A stretch of DNA of 50,200 nt from Streptomyces spongiae (GCF_009377185.1 NZ_VJZC01000016.1:1-50200), one strand, 5' to 3'. Shown: positions 9,674 through 19,086, numbered from the stretch's first letter. Notes: generated by a model from the sequence alone, not told the origin. Made by a program: numbers and translations.

Positions 9674-9703
9674 TCGAACGCTCGTGCGAGCCTGGACTAG
9701 TCT
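9674..9703 (+). promoter_or_regulatory. LexA (SOS) box overlapping the parE promoter
   Basis: TCGAAC-GCTC-GTGCGA at 9674-9689 matches the actinobacterial/Gram-positive SOS box TCGAAC-N4-GTTCGA at 11 of 12 defined positions. The -10 hexamer TAGTCT (TANNNT) follows at 9698-9703, placing the box over the -35 region, where LexA would repress. The predicted leader to the parE GTG is about 115 bases. Confidence 0.6.
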
Positions 9704-9824
9704 GAGTTCAGACGAGGGTGGCGTTACATCGGCTCTACCAGGCCTCGGTACCCTCTGAACGGCGACCGAAGCCGAGTCCTTACCCCAGAGGACCCCACCT
9801 GAAATTAAGCGAGGAGCGAACCGC

Positions 9825-11948
9825 GTGACCGCCGATACGTCCGTGCCGTCCACAGCGCTGCTGACCGGAGCAGACCGGGATGGCTCCAACTACACCGCGC
9901 GGCACCTGCTCGTCCTCGAGGGGCTCGAGGCCGTGCGCAAGCGCCCCGGTATGTACATCGGGTCCACCGACAGCCGGGGACTGATGCACTGCCTGTGGGA
10001 GATCATCGACAACTCGGTGGACGAGGCCCTCGGGGGGTACTGCGACCACATCGAGGTGATCCTCCACGACGACGCCTCCGTGGAGGTGCGGGACAACGGC
10101 CGCGGCATTCCCGTGGACGTGGAGCCCAAGACCGGACTCTCCGGAGTCGAGGTCGTCATGACCAAGCTGCACGCCGGCGGCAAGTTCGGCGGCGGTTCGT
10201 ACGCGGCCTCGGGTGGTCTGCACGGTGTGGGCGCCTCCGTGGTGAACGCGCTCTCGGCGCGACTGGACATCGAGGTCGACCGCGCCGGTCACACCCACGC
10301 CATCAGCTTCCGGCGCGGTGTACCCGGCAGCTTCGCGGCCATGGGCCCGGACGCCAAGTTCGAGGCGAAGAGCGGCCTGCGCAAGGCCAAGAAGATCCCC
10401 AAGACCCGCACCGGCACCCGCGTGCGGTACTGGGCCGACCGCCAGATCTTCCTCAAGGACGCCAAGCTCGCCCTGGACACGCTGCACCAGCGCGCCCGTC
10501 AGACCGCCTTCCTGGTACCCGGCCTGACCATCGTCGTCCGCGACGAGTACGGCCTGGGCGAGGACGGCAGCAAGGGCGAGGAGTCCTTCCGCTTCGACGG
10601 CGGCATCAGCGAGTTCTGCGAGTACCTGGCCACCGACAAGCCGGTCTGCGACGTCCTCCGTCTGTCCGGGCAGGGCACCTTCCGGGAGACGGTCCCGGTC
10701 CTGGACGACCACGGCCAGATGACGCCCACCCAGGTCACCCGCGAACTCGGCGTCGACATCGCCCTGCGCTGGGGCACCGGCTACGACACCACGCTCAAGT
10801 CGTTCGTGAACATCATCGCCACCCCCAAGGGCGGCACCCACGTCGCGGGTTTCGAACAGGCCATCGCCGCCACTCTCAACGAGGTGCTGCGGTCCAAGAA
10901 GATGCTGCGTGTCGCCGAGAACGACATCGTCAAGGACGACGCCCTCGAGGGCCTCACCGCCGTCGTCACCGTGCGTCTCGCCGAGCCCCAGTTCGAGGGG
11001 CAGACCAAGGAGGTCCTCGGCACCTCGGCGGCCCGTCGCATCGTGGCGAACGTGGTGACCAAGGAACTCAAGGAATTCCTGACCTCCACCAAGCGTGACG
11101 CCGCCGCACAGGCGCGCGCCGTCCTGGAGAAGGCCGTCGCCGCCGCCCGTACCCGCATCGCGGCGCGCCAGCACAAGGACGCGCAGCGCCGGAAGACCGC
11201 TCTCGAGTCCTCCACGCTGCCCGCCAAGCTCGCCGACTGCCGCAGCGACGACGTGGAGCGCAGCGAACTCTTCATCGTCGAGGGTGACTCCGCGCTGGGC
11301 ACCGCCAAGCTCGCCCGGAACTCCGAGTTCCAGGCGCTGCTGCCGATCCGCGGCAAGATCCTCAACGTCCAGAAGTCGTCCGTGACGGACATGCTCAAGA
11401 ACGCCGAGTGCGGCGCGATCATCCAGGTCATAGGAGCCGGATCCGGCCGGACCTTCGACATCGACACCGCCCGCTACGGCAAGATCATCATGATGACCGA
11501 CGCCGACGTGGACGGCTCCCACATCCGGACTCTGCTCCTGACGCTGTTCCACCGCTACATGCGGCCCATGGTCGAGTCGGGCCGGGTGTTCGCCGCGGTC
11601 CCGCCGCTGCACCGCGTCGAGCTGATCCAGCCCAAGAAGGGCCAGGACAAGTACGTGTACACGTACTCGGACCGCGAACTGCGCGACAAGCTCATGGAGT
11701 TCCAGAGCAAGGGCATCCGCTACAAGGACTCGATCCAGCGCTACAAGGGCCTCGGCGAGATGGACGCCGACCAGCTGGCCGAGACCACGATGGACCCGCG
11801 TCACCGCACCCTGCGCCGGATCAACCTCTCCGACCTGGAGGCCGCCGAGCAGGTCTTCGATCTCCTGATGGGCAACGACGTCGCCCCGCGCAAGGAGTTC
11901 ATCTCCAGTTCGGCGGCGACGCTGGACCGGTCGCGCATCGACGCGTAG
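9825..11948 (+). CDS. parE: DNA topoisomerase IV subunit B (ParE; second GyrB-type protein)
   Basis: The 707-residue protein has the GHKL ATPase (E59/N63 in EIIDNSVDEAL, DNGRGIP, GGLHGVGASVVNALS), the QTK loop (QTKEVLGTS), and a TOPRIM domain with E486 (EGDSALG) and DADVDGS starting at 559. It pairs with ParC encoded convergently 11 kb away to form the A2B2 type II topoisomerase that decatenates chromosomes. I call it ParE rather than GyrB because gyrBA of Streptomyces sits near oriC and this gene neighbours hrdB. The start is GTG 9825 with GAGGAG upstream. A LexA-like box overlaps the promoter. Confidence 0.93.
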   Translation: MTADTSVPSTALLTGADRDGSNYTARHLLVLEGLEAVRKRPGMYIGSTDSRGLMHCLWEIIDNSVDEALGGYCDHIEVILHDDASVEVRDNGRGIPVDVEPKTGLSGVEVVMTKLHAGGKFGGGSYAASGGLHGVGASVVNALSARLDIEVDRAGHTHAISFRRGVPGSFAAMGPDAKFEAKSGLRKAKKIPKTRTGTRVRYWADRQIFLKDAKLALDTLHQRARQTAFLVPGLTIVVRDEYGLGEDGSKGEESFRFDGGISEFCEYLATDKPVCDVLRLSGQGTFRETVPVLDDHGQMTPTQVTRELGVDIALRWGTGYDTTLKSFVNIIATPKGGTHVAGFEQAIAATLNEVLRSKKMLRVAENDIVKDDALEGLTAVVTVRLAEPQFEGQTKEVLGTSAARRIVANVVTKELKEFLTSTKRDAAAQARAVLEKAVAAARTRIAARQHKDAQRRKTALESSTLPAKLADCRSDDVERSELFIVEGDSALGTAKLARNSEFQALLPIRGKILNVQKSSVTDMLKNAECGAIIQVIGAGSGRTFDIDTARYGKIIMMTDADVDGSHIRTLLLTLFHRYMRPMVESGRVFAAVPPLHRVELIQPKKGQDKYVYTYSDRELRDKLMEFQSKGIRYKDSIQRYKGLGEMDADQLAETTMDPRHRTLRRINLSDLEAAEQVFDLLMGNDVAPRKEFISSSAATLDRSRIDA

Positions 11949-12058
11949 CGCTGCGCTTGGCCTGGGCGGGGAACGCCTCGACGGGATGAGTCACCTGATG
12001 GGGTGAAAGGTGGGGGGAAGAAGAGTCGGGGATCCTGCCGTTCTGTCCATGCTTGGGC

Positions 12059-12565
12059 ATGCAGTCAAGGAATGGCCTGCCCGGCGGAAGCGGGGGCGGG
12101 CCCGAGAGCTCGGTCGAATGGGACCCCTGGTACGACGCGCTGGCCTCAGGCTGGGGCGAGTTGGACGGTACGGGGGCTCCCGCCTTCGTCGCACCGTCCG
12201 TCGACCGGGGTGACGGCGTCCGGAGCGGGGGCGCCGTCGACATCTATCGGGAAGTGCAGCGCAGCGCGGCCTTTCAGGAGGTGCGCGGCCGGTACCGGAG
12301 GTTCGTGGTCCCGGGCGTCGCGGTGTTCTTCACCTGGTACGTGAGCTACGTCGTGACCGCGACGACCGCGCCCGAGCTGATGGCGAGGCCGGTGGCGGGC
12401 GCGGTGAACGTGGCGATGCTGGCGGGGCTCGGACAGTTCCTGACCACGTTCCTGTTCACGTGGGCGTATGTGCGGCATGCGAGGCTGCGCCGGGACCGGG
12501 CGGCGCTCGACCTGCGGTGGGACACGCAGGAGCTGACGCGGGGCGTCAGAGGGGCAGAGCGGTGA
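12059..12565 (+). CDS. DUF485 membrane protein, partner of the downstream symporter
   Basis: The 168-residue protein has a polar N-terminal half and a DUF485 domain with two membrane segments: FVVPGVAVFFTWYVSYVVT, then an amphipathic stretch and VAMLAGLGQFLTTFLFTWAY. DUF485 proteins are almost always encoded before acetate/carboxylate sodium symporters (ActP/MctC type). Here the stop codon overlaps the symporter start in GTGA, indicating translational coupling. I chose ATG 12059; the TTG at 12053 is an alternative. The extended soluble N-terminus is typical of Streptomyces homologues. Confidence 0.85.
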   Translation: MQSRNGLPGGSGGGPESSVEWDPWYDALASGWGELDGTGAPAFVAPSVDRGDGVRSGGAVDIYREVQRSAAFQEVRGRYRRFVVPGVAVFFTWYVSYVVTATTAPELMARPVAGAVNVAMLAGLGQFLTTFLFTWAYVRHARLRRDRAALDLRWDTQELTRGVRGAER

Positions 12566-14154
12566 CCGGCAACCATCAGACGCTGGCGTTGCTGCTCTTC
12601 AGCGCGTTCGTCGCGGTCACGCTGGGGATCACGACGTGGGTGAGCCGCAACCGGCGTGGTTCCGCGGAGGAGTTCTATGCCGGCGGGCGGCTGTTCTCCC
12701 CGATGGAGAATGGTTTTGCCATCGCGGGCGACTACATGTCGGCGGCGTCGTTCCTCGGGATCTCGGGGCTCATCGCGCTCTTCGGGTACGACGGGCTGCT
12801 GTACTCGGTGGGTTTCCTGGTGGCCTGGCTTGTGGTGCTGTTCCTGGTGGCCGAACTGGTGCGCAACTGCGGGCGGTTCACGCTCGCCGATGTGGTCGCG
12901 TCCCGGATGAGCGAGCGGCCGGTGCGGATCGCGGTGGGAACCTCCTCGGTGACCGTGTCCGTTCTGTACCTGGTGGCGCAGATGGTGGGGGCGGGCACCC
13001 TGGTCGCGCTGTTGCTGGGCGGGACGGGTGAGGCAGCCAGGGCCTGGACGGTGATCGGGGTCGGCGCGCTCATGGTCGTCTACGTGTCCCTGGGAGGGAT
13101 GCGGGCCACCACGTGGATCCAGATCGTCAAGGCGGTCCTGCTGATGGCTGGGGCGATCACGCTGACCGTGCTCGTACTGATGCGGTTCCACGGTGACTTC
13201 AACCACTTGCTGCGCACGGCGGCGGAGCGCAGCGGGCACGGAAACGCGTTTCTCGCGCCCGGACTGAAGTACGGCGGGGACTGGAGCGCACGCCTGGACT
13301 TCATCAGCCTGGGGCTCGCCCTGGTGCTGGGCACGGCCGGGCTGCCGCACATCCTGTCGCGCTTCTACACCGTGCCCACCGCACGGGCCGCGCGTCGCTC
13401 GGTGGTGTGGTCGATCGGGCTGATCGGCGGTTTCTACCTGATGACGATCGTGCTGGGCTTCGGTGCGGCGGCGATCGTCGGCCCGGATGCCGTACGGCGA
13501 TCGAACGCGGCCGGGAACACGGCGGTTCCGTTGCTGGCGCTCGATCTGGGGGGTGGACCGGGTTCCACGGGCGGAGCGGTCCTGTTCGCGGTCGTCGCCG
13601 CCGTCGCCTTCGCCACCATCCTCGCGGTCGTCGCCGGGATCACGCTCGCCTCGTCGGCCTCCGTGGCGCACGATCTGTACGCGTCGCTGCGGCGTCGGCG
13701 TGGGAAGCCACGCAGCGAGGTGGCCGTCGCGCGTGCCGCGGCGGTCGGGACCGGTGCGGTCGCGATCGGAGTGGGGTTGCTCGCCCGGGACCTGAACGTC
13801 GCCTTCCTCGTGGGTCTCGCCTTCGCGGTCGCCGCCTCGGCCAATCTCCCCGTGCTGCTCTACTCGCTGTTCTGGCGCCGGTTCACCACGCGTGGTGCGG
13901 TGTGGGCGGTGTACGGGGGACTGGTACCCGCCGTTGCGCTCGTGCTGCTCTCACCGGTGGTGTCGGGGAGCCCTGAATCGCTCTTCCCCGGCGTCGACTT
14001 CCAGTACTTCCCGCTGGAGAACCCGGGCCTCGTCTCCATCCCGCTGGGCTTCCTCGCTGGGTGGCTCGGCACGGTCGTCTCGGCCGGGGAGCCGGACGAG
14101 GCCAGGCACGCGGAGACCGAGGTGCGGTCGCTGACGGGGGCCGGGGCGGTCTGA
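12562..14154 (+). CDS. Sodium/solute (acetate-type) symporter, SSS family
   Basis: The 530-residue protein has about 13 hydrophobic segments. It carries the SSS-family signature regions (EEFYAGGRLFSPMENGFAIAGDYMSAASFLG near the N-terminus and GTAGLPHILSRFYTVP in the middle), as in ActP/MctC transporters of acetate, propionate and pyruvate. It sits in the cytoplasmic membrane and imports short carboxylates with sodium. The GTG at 12562 overlaps the DUF485 stop by four bases. The convergent CitA/CitB-type two-component system next door suggests carboxylate-responsive control; this is inference. Confidence 0.88.
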   Translation: MTGNHQTLALLLFSAFVAVTLGITTWVSRNRRGSAEEFYAGGRLFSPMENGFAIAGDYMSAASFLGISGLIALFGYDGLLYSVGFLVAWLVVLFLVAELVRNCGRFTLADVVASRMSERPVRIAVGTSSVTVSVLYLVAQMVGAGTLVALLLGGTGEAARAWTVIGVGALMVVYVSLGGMRATTWIQIVKAVLLMAGAITLTVLVLMRFHGDFNHLLRTAAERSGHGNAFLAPGLKYGGDWSARLDFISLGLALVLGTAGLPHILSRFYTVPTARAARRSVVWSIGLIGGFYLMTIVLGFGAAAIVGPDAVRRSNAAGNTAVPLLALDLGGGPGSTGGAVLFAVVAAVAFATILAVVAGITLASSASVAHDLYASLRRRRGKPRSEVAVARAAAVGTGAVAIGVGLLARDLNVAFLVGLAFAVAASANLPVLLYSLFWRRFTTRGAVWAVYGGLVPAVALVLLSPVVSGSPESLFPGVDFQYFPLENPGLVSIPLGFLAGWLGTVVSAGEPDEARHAETEVRSLTGAGAV

Positions 14155-14192
14155 GCCCCGGGGCAGCACGGGCCCGGGACGCTCCAGGCGAC

Positions 14193-14873
14193 TCAGGCGC
14201 GGGTCGCCCACACGTAACGGTGCTCCGGGCGGCCCGCGTCGCCGTACTTGAGGGTCAGCGTGGCCCGTCCCGTACGCTCCAGGAGCTTCAGATAGCGCTG
14301 GGCGGTCTGGCGGCTCAGACCGGTCTGTTCGGCGATCTCCTGGGCCGACAGCGGGCCCTCGGCGGACATCAGGGCGCGGCGTACGAGTTCCGTGGTCGTG
14401 GCGGAGTGGCCCTTGGGAAGGTCGGGTTCGCCGCTCGCCGAGAGGGCGCCGAAGATCCGGTCCACCTCGGCCTGCTCGGCCTCACCGCCACCGTCGAGGG
14501 TGCGACGGAGTTCCGCGTACGCCTCCAACTTGGAGCGAAGGCCGGCGAACGCGAACGGCTTGACCAGGTACTGCAGGGCCCCCTGCCGCATCGCCGCCTG
14601 GACGGTCGAGACGTCGCGGGCCGCCGTCACCATGATCACGTCCGCCTGGAGGCCGCGCCGCCGCATCTCCTGGACCACCTCGAGGCCCGTCCGGTCCGGC
14701 AGGTAGTGGTCCATGAGGACGAGGTCCAGACGAGGCAGCGTCTCCAGCTGGTGCAGCGCCTCCGCCGCGCTGTGCGCCTGCCCCGCGACATGGAAGCCGG
14801 GCACCTTGTCCACGTAGGCGGCGTTGACCTTCGCGACCCGGATGTCGTCGTCCACGACCAGGACCTCGAACAT
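14193..14873 (-). CDS. Response regulator, CitB/DcuR family
   Basis: The 226-residue protein has a receiver domain with VVDDD at the N-terminus, phosphoacceptor Asp in LVLMDHYLP and Lys in LVKPFAF. A C-terminal helix-turn-helix follows (LSAQEIAEQTGLSRQTAQRYLKLLE). This architecture is that of CitB/DcuR/DctR regulators, which respond to di- and tricarboxylates. The ATG at 14873 has AAGGAGGAG at good spacing; a GTG directly before it is the alternative. The stop/start overlap with the kinase gene shows coupling. It probably controls carboxylate uptake genes such as the neighbouring symporter. Confidence 0.9.
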   Translation of the reverse strand: MFEVLVVDDDIRVAKVNAAYVDKVPGFHVAGQAHSAAEALHQLETLPRLDLVLMDHYLPDRTGLEVVQEMRRRGLQADVIMVTAARDVSTVQAAMRQGALQYLVKPFAFAGLRSKLEAYAELRRTLDGGGEAEQAEVDRIFGALSASGEPDLPKGHSATTTELVRRALMSAEGPLSAQEIAEQTGLSRQTAQRYLKLLERTGRATLTLKYGDAGRPEHRYVWATRA

Positions 14874-16672
14874 CACGACTCCTCCTTGGTGGCCGCGGCG
14901 GCCTGGGACTCCTGCGGGACGTCCCGCTCACTGGTGCGGCCCGACGCTAGCGGGTCGCCCGACTCGGGCTCCCCGCCGGGCGGCTGGAGTGGGTGCGGGG
15001 GCGTCGGTGCGGGCTCACGGTCCGGGGACGCCTGACCTGTCGGTCCGGGATCCGTCAGTCCCGGCTCCGTCAGTGCCTCCGGCAGGACGATGACGAACTC
15101 CGCGCCCCCGCCGTTCGCCTCCGTGACGCGGGCGCTGCCGCCCTGCCGTTCGGCGAGCCGGCGCACCAGGGAGAGACCGATGCCGCGTTTGCCGTGGGCG
15201 GGCGGCTTCTTGGTGGACCATCCGTCCGCGAAGACCAGCTCCCGCTGTTCCGCCGGAACGCCCGGCCCGGTGTCGCGCACCCTGAGGACCGCCGTGCGCC
15301 CTTCGGAACGCAGCTCGACCTCCACGCGCGCGTTGAAGGTGCCGGCGACGGCGTCGAGGGCGTTGTCGACCAGGTTCCCGACGACGGTGACCAGTCCCCT
15401 GGGGTCGATCAGCCGGTCCGGCAGCAGGCTCCGGTTCGAGAGCGACAGGGCCACGCCACGCTCGGCCGCGACGGTGGCCTTGCCGACGAGCACCGCGGCG
15501 AGCAGCGGATCGTGGATCTTCTCCGTGACCTGCTCGGAGGTCGCCCTGTGGTCGCCGACCACCTCGCCGACGAACTCCACGGCGTCGTCGTACATCTCCA
15601 GTTCGAGCAAACCCAGGAGGGTGTGCATGCGGTTGGCGTGCTCGTGGTCCTGCGCGCGCAGGGCGTCGATCAGGCCGCGTGTGGAGTCGAGTTCACGGCC
15701 GAGCTGCTCCAGCTCGGTGCGGTCGCGCAGGGTGGCGACGGCGCCCCCGTCGTCGGTGGGCATCCGGTTGGCGACCAGTACGCGCTGGCCCTGGACGGTG
15801 AGCAGGTCGGTGCCGGTCACACGGCCGGACAGGACGTCGGTCGTACGGCCCTCACCGAGCGCCTCGTCGAGGGAGTGACCGACGGCCTCCTCGCCGATGC
15901 CCAGCAGGCGCTGCGCCTCGTCGTTCAGCAGGCGGACGCGGCCGCCGCGGTCCAGGGCGACCACGCCCTCCCTGATGCCGTGCAGCATCGCCTCGCGCTC
16001 CGCCAGCAGCGACGAGATGTCCGAGAAGGCCAGGTCCCGGGTCTGCCGCTGGACCCTCCGGGAGATCAGGTACGCGACCAGCGACCCGATGGCGAGGGCG
16101 GCTCCGGCGTAGGCGAAGAGCCCCGGGATGGCGTGGATCAGACGAGCCCGCACGCTGTCGTACTCGATACCGACCGAGACGGCGCCGATGATCTTCCCCT
16201 CGGCGTCGCGCAGGGGCACCTTTCCGCGGGCCGAGCGGCCCAGCGTGCCGTTGTCGATCTGCATGACCTCGTGACCGGCCAGGGCCTGTCGCGGATCCGT
16301 CGAGACCCTGCCGCCGATCTGCTTCGGGTCCGTGTGGGACCAGCGGATGCCGTCCATGTTCATCACGACGACGTACTCGGCTCCGCTGGCCTTGCGGATC
16401 CGCTCGGCCTCCGCCTGTACGGGGCCGTCGACGGACGGCCTGGTCGACAGCAGGTCCTCGGCGAGCTGCGGCTGCGCCGCCGTGGTCTGTGCGATGGCGA
16501 GGGCGCGGCGCATCGCCTGGTCGTCCAGCTGCTGGCTGAGCGGTGCGAGGAACAGCCCGGTCACGAGCACGGCGACGCCGGCGGCGATCGCCACCTGCAT
16601 CAGCAGTATCTGTGAGAACACCCGCCGCGGCAGACCGAGACGCAGGCGACGTGCGGGTGGAGTGGGGCTCAT
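14873..16672 (-). CDS. Sensor histidine kinase, CitA/DcuS family
   Basis: The 599-residue membrane kinase has a transmembrane segment near 20-45, an extracytoplasmic sensing domain of about 130 residues, a second segment (about 170-195), a cytoplasmic PAS domain (REAMLHGIREGVVALDRGG) and a CitA-type phosphoacceptor region (QDHEHANRMHTLLGLLELE). The ATPase core has NLVDNALDAV, DTGPGVP and GIGLSLVRRL. The C-terminal 60 residues are Pro/Glu/Ser-rich. CitA-family kinases sense citrate, fumarate or related acids. I chose ATG 16672 (MSPTPPARR); the frame stays open 990 bases further upstream but runs antisense-frame through the next gene. Confidence 0.9.
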   Translation of the reverse strand: MSPTPPARRLRLGLPRRVFSQILLMQVAIAAGVAVLVTGLFLAPLSQQLDDQAMRRALAIAQTTAAQPQLAEDLLSTRPSVDGPVQAEAERIRKASGAEYVVVMNMDGIRWSHTDPKQIGGRVSTDPRQALAGHEVMQIDNGTLGRSARGKVPLRDAEGKIIGAVSVGIEYDSVRARLIHAIPGLFAYAGAALAIGSLVAYLISRRVQRQTRDLAFSDISSLLAEREAMLHGIREGVVALDRGGRVRLLNDEAQRLLGIGEEAVGHSLDEALGEGRTTDVLSGRVTGTDLLTVQGQRVLVANRMPTDDGGAVATLRDRTELEQLGRELDSTRGLIDALRAQDHEHANRMHTLLGLLELEMYDDAVEFVGEVVGDHRATSEQVTEKIHDPLLAAVLVGKATVAAERGVALSLSNRSLLPDRLIDPRGLVTVVGNLVDNALDAVAGTFNARVEVELRSEGRTAVLRVRDTGPGVPAEQRELVFADGWSTKKPPAHGKRGIGLSLVRRLAERQGGSARVTEANGGGAEFVIVLPEALTEPGLTDPGPTGQASPDREPAPTPPHPLQPPGGEPESGDPLASGRTSERDVPQESQAAAATKEES

Positions 16673-16731
16673 ACCCACGAAGGTACGTGGAGGTGCGATC
16701 CCCGCCGAAGGGGTGTGGCGTGGATCTCTCT

Positions 16732-17670
16732 TCAGCTCGCCAGCGGCGTGGCCGACAGCTCCTGTACGGACACCACGTCCATCCGGGCGGGGGAGCCCAG
16801 GGGAGAACCGCAGCTCTCCGAGCGGGGCGGCAGTGAGGCGCTCTGGGCTACGGTCACCTGCCAGCGGCGGCCGTCGGTGTGGGCGACGGTAACCCGCCAG
16901 CGCGGGACCGTGCCCTCCGTGGCGACGACGGTGAGGGTCCCCGCCGTGTCCTCGCCCGTCGCCGTGCGCACGGCCAGCTCGGCTGCCTGTCCGGGCCGCT
17001 CCCAGGCGGAGCTGCCGCGGCACCCCTCGGTGACGACGCGGCCTTCCCGCACGCCCTGGAGGACCTCCTTGACGTGGTGGGCCTCGGCGCGGCCGTACGC
17101 GTATCCGGACGGCAGGACCAGCAGCGTGGGTGAGAAGCGGTGACCGCCCAGGTGGGTGACCTCCCAGACGCCCTCCACTCCGGAGGCGGTCAGTTCGGCG
17201 GCGAGTGGCCGGCCGAGGAGGGCACAGCAGCGGTCGCGCTTGCCGTTGGTGCAGACGAGTGCCAGCGGATCGCCTGTGTGGGGGCGCCCCCGCAGGACGG
17301 TGTCGAAGGTGTGGGGGGCTCCCATACCGAGTGCGGTGAAATCGAGGTCGAGCAACTGCTCCGGATCGGTGGTCGTGGTGCTGTGCAGCCACACGTTTCC
17401 GGGAACGGTGTGGGCCGCGTACACACGACGCTCGCGGACCTCGTGGCAGTCCGCATGGCGGCCGGGGCGGCGGATGAGCGCCACGCGCACGCCGCTGCCT
17501 TCCGCGGCGGCTTCGAGGGCGCGGCCGACGGCCGGGTCCAGATGGCTCGAAGTGAGCGCCTTGGCACCCCAGGGGCCCGGCTGCTCCAGCAGCAGCCAGG
17601 TCCTCGCGGTGGCGGAGGTCCCCGCGAGGGGCTCGCCGGAGTGCCGCGACGCGGTCGTGCACGTACTCAC
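16732..17670 (-). CDS. Sucrase/ferredoxin-like family protein, iron-regulated
   Basis: The 312-residue protein belongs to the sucrase/ferredoxin-like family, with a thioredoxin-like [2Fe-2S] fold. Candidate cluster ligands include the Cys in HADCHE and the CTNGKRDRCC segment. The substrate and electron partner are unknown. The GTG at 17670 (MSTCTTASRHS) is chosen because a 15-base iron box ends two bases upstream and contains the -10 hexamer TAGGCT seven bases before the start, so the mRNA is probably leaderless. Residues upstream of this GTG in the open frame are not expected to be translated. Iron repression by DmdR1/IdeR is strongly suggested. Confidence 0.87.
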   Translation of the reverse strand: MSTCTTASRHSGEPLAGTSATARTWLLLEQPGPWGAKALTSSHLDPAVGRALEAAAEGSGVRVALIRRPGRHADCHEVRERRVYAAHTVPGNVWLHSTTTTDPEQLLDLDFTALGMGAPHTFDTVLRGRPHTGDPLALVCTNGKRDRCCALLGRPLAAELTASGVEGVWEVTHLGGHRFSPTLLVLPSGYAYGRAEAHHVKEVLQGVREGRVVTEGCRGSSAWERPGQAAELAVRTATGEDTAGTLTVVATEGTVPRWRVTVAHTDGRRWQVTVAQSASLPPRSESCGSPLGSPARMDVVSVQELSATPLAS

Positions 17671-17689
17671 AGAGGTGAGCCTAACCTGA
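17671..17689 (-). promoter_or_regulatory. Iron box (DmdR1/IdeR site) overlapping a leaderless promoter
   Basis: On the minus strand AGGTTAGGCTCACCT (17673-17687) matches the Streptomyces DmdR1 iron-box core. It contains TAGGCT, which fits the TANNNT -10 motif and lies seven bases before the GTG start. A Fe-loaded DtxR-family repressor bound here would block RNA polymerase. Confidence 0.85.
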
Positions 17690-17813
17690 CTTGAGCCCCG
17701 GCGACTTCCGGACGGCCCAAGGGGGCGTGAAAAGGGCGCATGGGAGGTGCGCAGAGGGCGTGCAACTCCCACTCGGGAGCGGTCGGCCGAGGGCACACCG
17801 GACGCGCCCGGGC

Positions 17814-19058
17814 TCATTCCGGCAGTGGCTGGGGCGGTCGGGCCCCGACGTACTGCCCACTCGGACGCATACGGAGCGGGCGTTCCCCGTACTCCTCCAG
17901 GGCGTGGGCGATCCAGCCCGCGGTTCGGGCGACGGCGAAGACCGTCTCACCCGCGGAGGCGGGCATGCCGGAGGTGACCGAGAGGACGGCGAGGGCCAGG
18001 TCGACGTTGGCGTGCAGGGGTGTGTGGCGGGCCGCGGTGGCCTCGATGTCGCGGGCCGCCGCCAGCGCGGGAGCCGCCGTGGGCACGTCCTCCAGGAGCT
18101 GGAACAACGTACGGGCGCGTGGGTCCTCGCCCGGGTAGAGGCGGTGGCCGAGGCCGGGCACACGGCGTCCGGCGCGCAGTTCGTCGGCGATCGCGGGGAC
18201 CGCGGTGCCCCGGTCCAGGACGTCGAGCAGCAGCCGGTGGGCGAATTCGCTGGCCGCGCCGTGCAGGGGGCCTTCGAGGACACCGAGGCCGGCGGACACG
18301 GCGGCGTACGCGTGCGCGCGGGCCGACGCGGCGACGCGGACCGCGAGCGTCGACGCCGCCAGGTCGTGGTCCACGAGCAGCCCGAGTGCCGTGTCCAACA
18401 CGCGCAGTGACGCCTCGTCGGGCCTGCGGCCGGTGAGTCGCGCCCAGAGGCGATGGGCCAGCGGGCCCGAGTCGCGGTGGGTGTGCAGGACCGGCGGAAG
18501 GGCGGCGACAAGGGTCGGGATGAGGGTGCGCGCAGTACCGAGAACGGCCTCCTCGGAGAGGTCGAACCGCAGGGGGTCCACGGCCGCCGCGGCGACCGTC
18601 ACGACCCTCAGCCGGTCGACGGGCTCACTGTGCTCCGGCAGCGCGGCGACGGCCCGGCGTGCGGCGGCGACGGGCTCCTCCGGGGCGGTGAAGACGACAC
18701 CCGGCCGCAGCTCGCCGGTCCACAGCCACTCGGCGACCTCTTCGTAGGAGTGGTGGGTGGCGAGCTCGGTCGCGTCGACGCCGCGGAAGTAGTAGCGATC
18801 CGTGTCGATGAGGGTGAGGCGGGTGCGGACGGACAGGTCGCCGACGCCACCGAGGGCGGAACTTCCTCCGGTGTCACGCCTGTTGCGCCGGGCGAGGGCC
18901 GTCACCTCTCTGGCGTCGAAGGTGCTGCCGCGCCCGCCGGTGTCCCGTCGGCTGCTGAGTTGGCCGCGGCTCACGTACGCGTACACGGTCTCGGGCTTCA
19001 CGCCGAGCAGCTCGGCGGTCTCCTTGGTGCTGAGCCGATGGCCTTCTTGATCCCTCAT
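17814..19058 (-). CDS. Citrate synthase-like protein with N-terminal excisionase/MerR-type DNA-binding domain
   Basis: The 414-residue protein starts with a DNA-binding domain (about 8-60; LSTKETAELLGVKPETVYAY followed by a basic wing), fused to a citrate-synthase fold (about 75-405). Citrate-synthase catalytic positions are retained: H231, H266 (GPLHGAAS), H305 (GLGHRLYPGEDPR) and D353 (NVDLAL). The FYSG-type segment after the Asp is replaced by LALA. The ATG at 19058 gives the natural start of the HTH domain. It is divergent from the second citrate synthase over 97 bases that contain palindromes. A role as a metabolite-sensing regulator, an enzyme, or both is possible; I lean toward a regulator of the divergent pair. 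Confidence 0.88.
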   Translation of the reverse strand: MRDQEGHRLSTKETAELLGVKPETVYAYVSRGQLSSRRDTGGRGSTFDAREVTALARRNRRDTGGSSALGGVGDLSVRTRLTLIDTDRYYFRGVDATELATHHSYEEVAEWLWTGELRPGVVFTAPEEPVAAARRAVAALPEHSEPVDRLRVVTVAAAAVDPLRFDLSEEAVLGTARTLIPTLVAALPPVLHTHRDSGPLAHRLWARLTGRRPDEASLRVLDTALGLLVDHDLAASTLAVRVAASARAHAYAAVSAGLGVLEGPLHGAASEFAHRLLLDVLDRGTAVPAIADELRAGRRVPGLGHRLYPGEDPRARTLFQLLEDVPTAAPALAAARDIEATAARHTPLHANVDLALAVLSVTSGMPASAGETVFAVARTAGWIAHALEEYGERPLRMRPSGQYVGARPPQPLPE

Positions 19059-19086
19059 GGATGTCACCGTACCCACAGAGCCAAGT

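Noticed and set aside
9513..9758. An 81-codon frame upstream of parE
   Set aside because: No ribosome site or family likeness; it runs across the LexA box and promoter of parE.
9780..11804. 674-codon minus-strand frame opposite parE
   Set aside because: Antisense shadow produced by GC-skewed codons; no domain.
14873..17662. One 929-residue open frame covering kinase and upstream region on the minus strand
   Set aside because: The first 330 codons are a shadow frame of the sucrase/ferredoxin-like gene; the kinase starts at ATG 16672.
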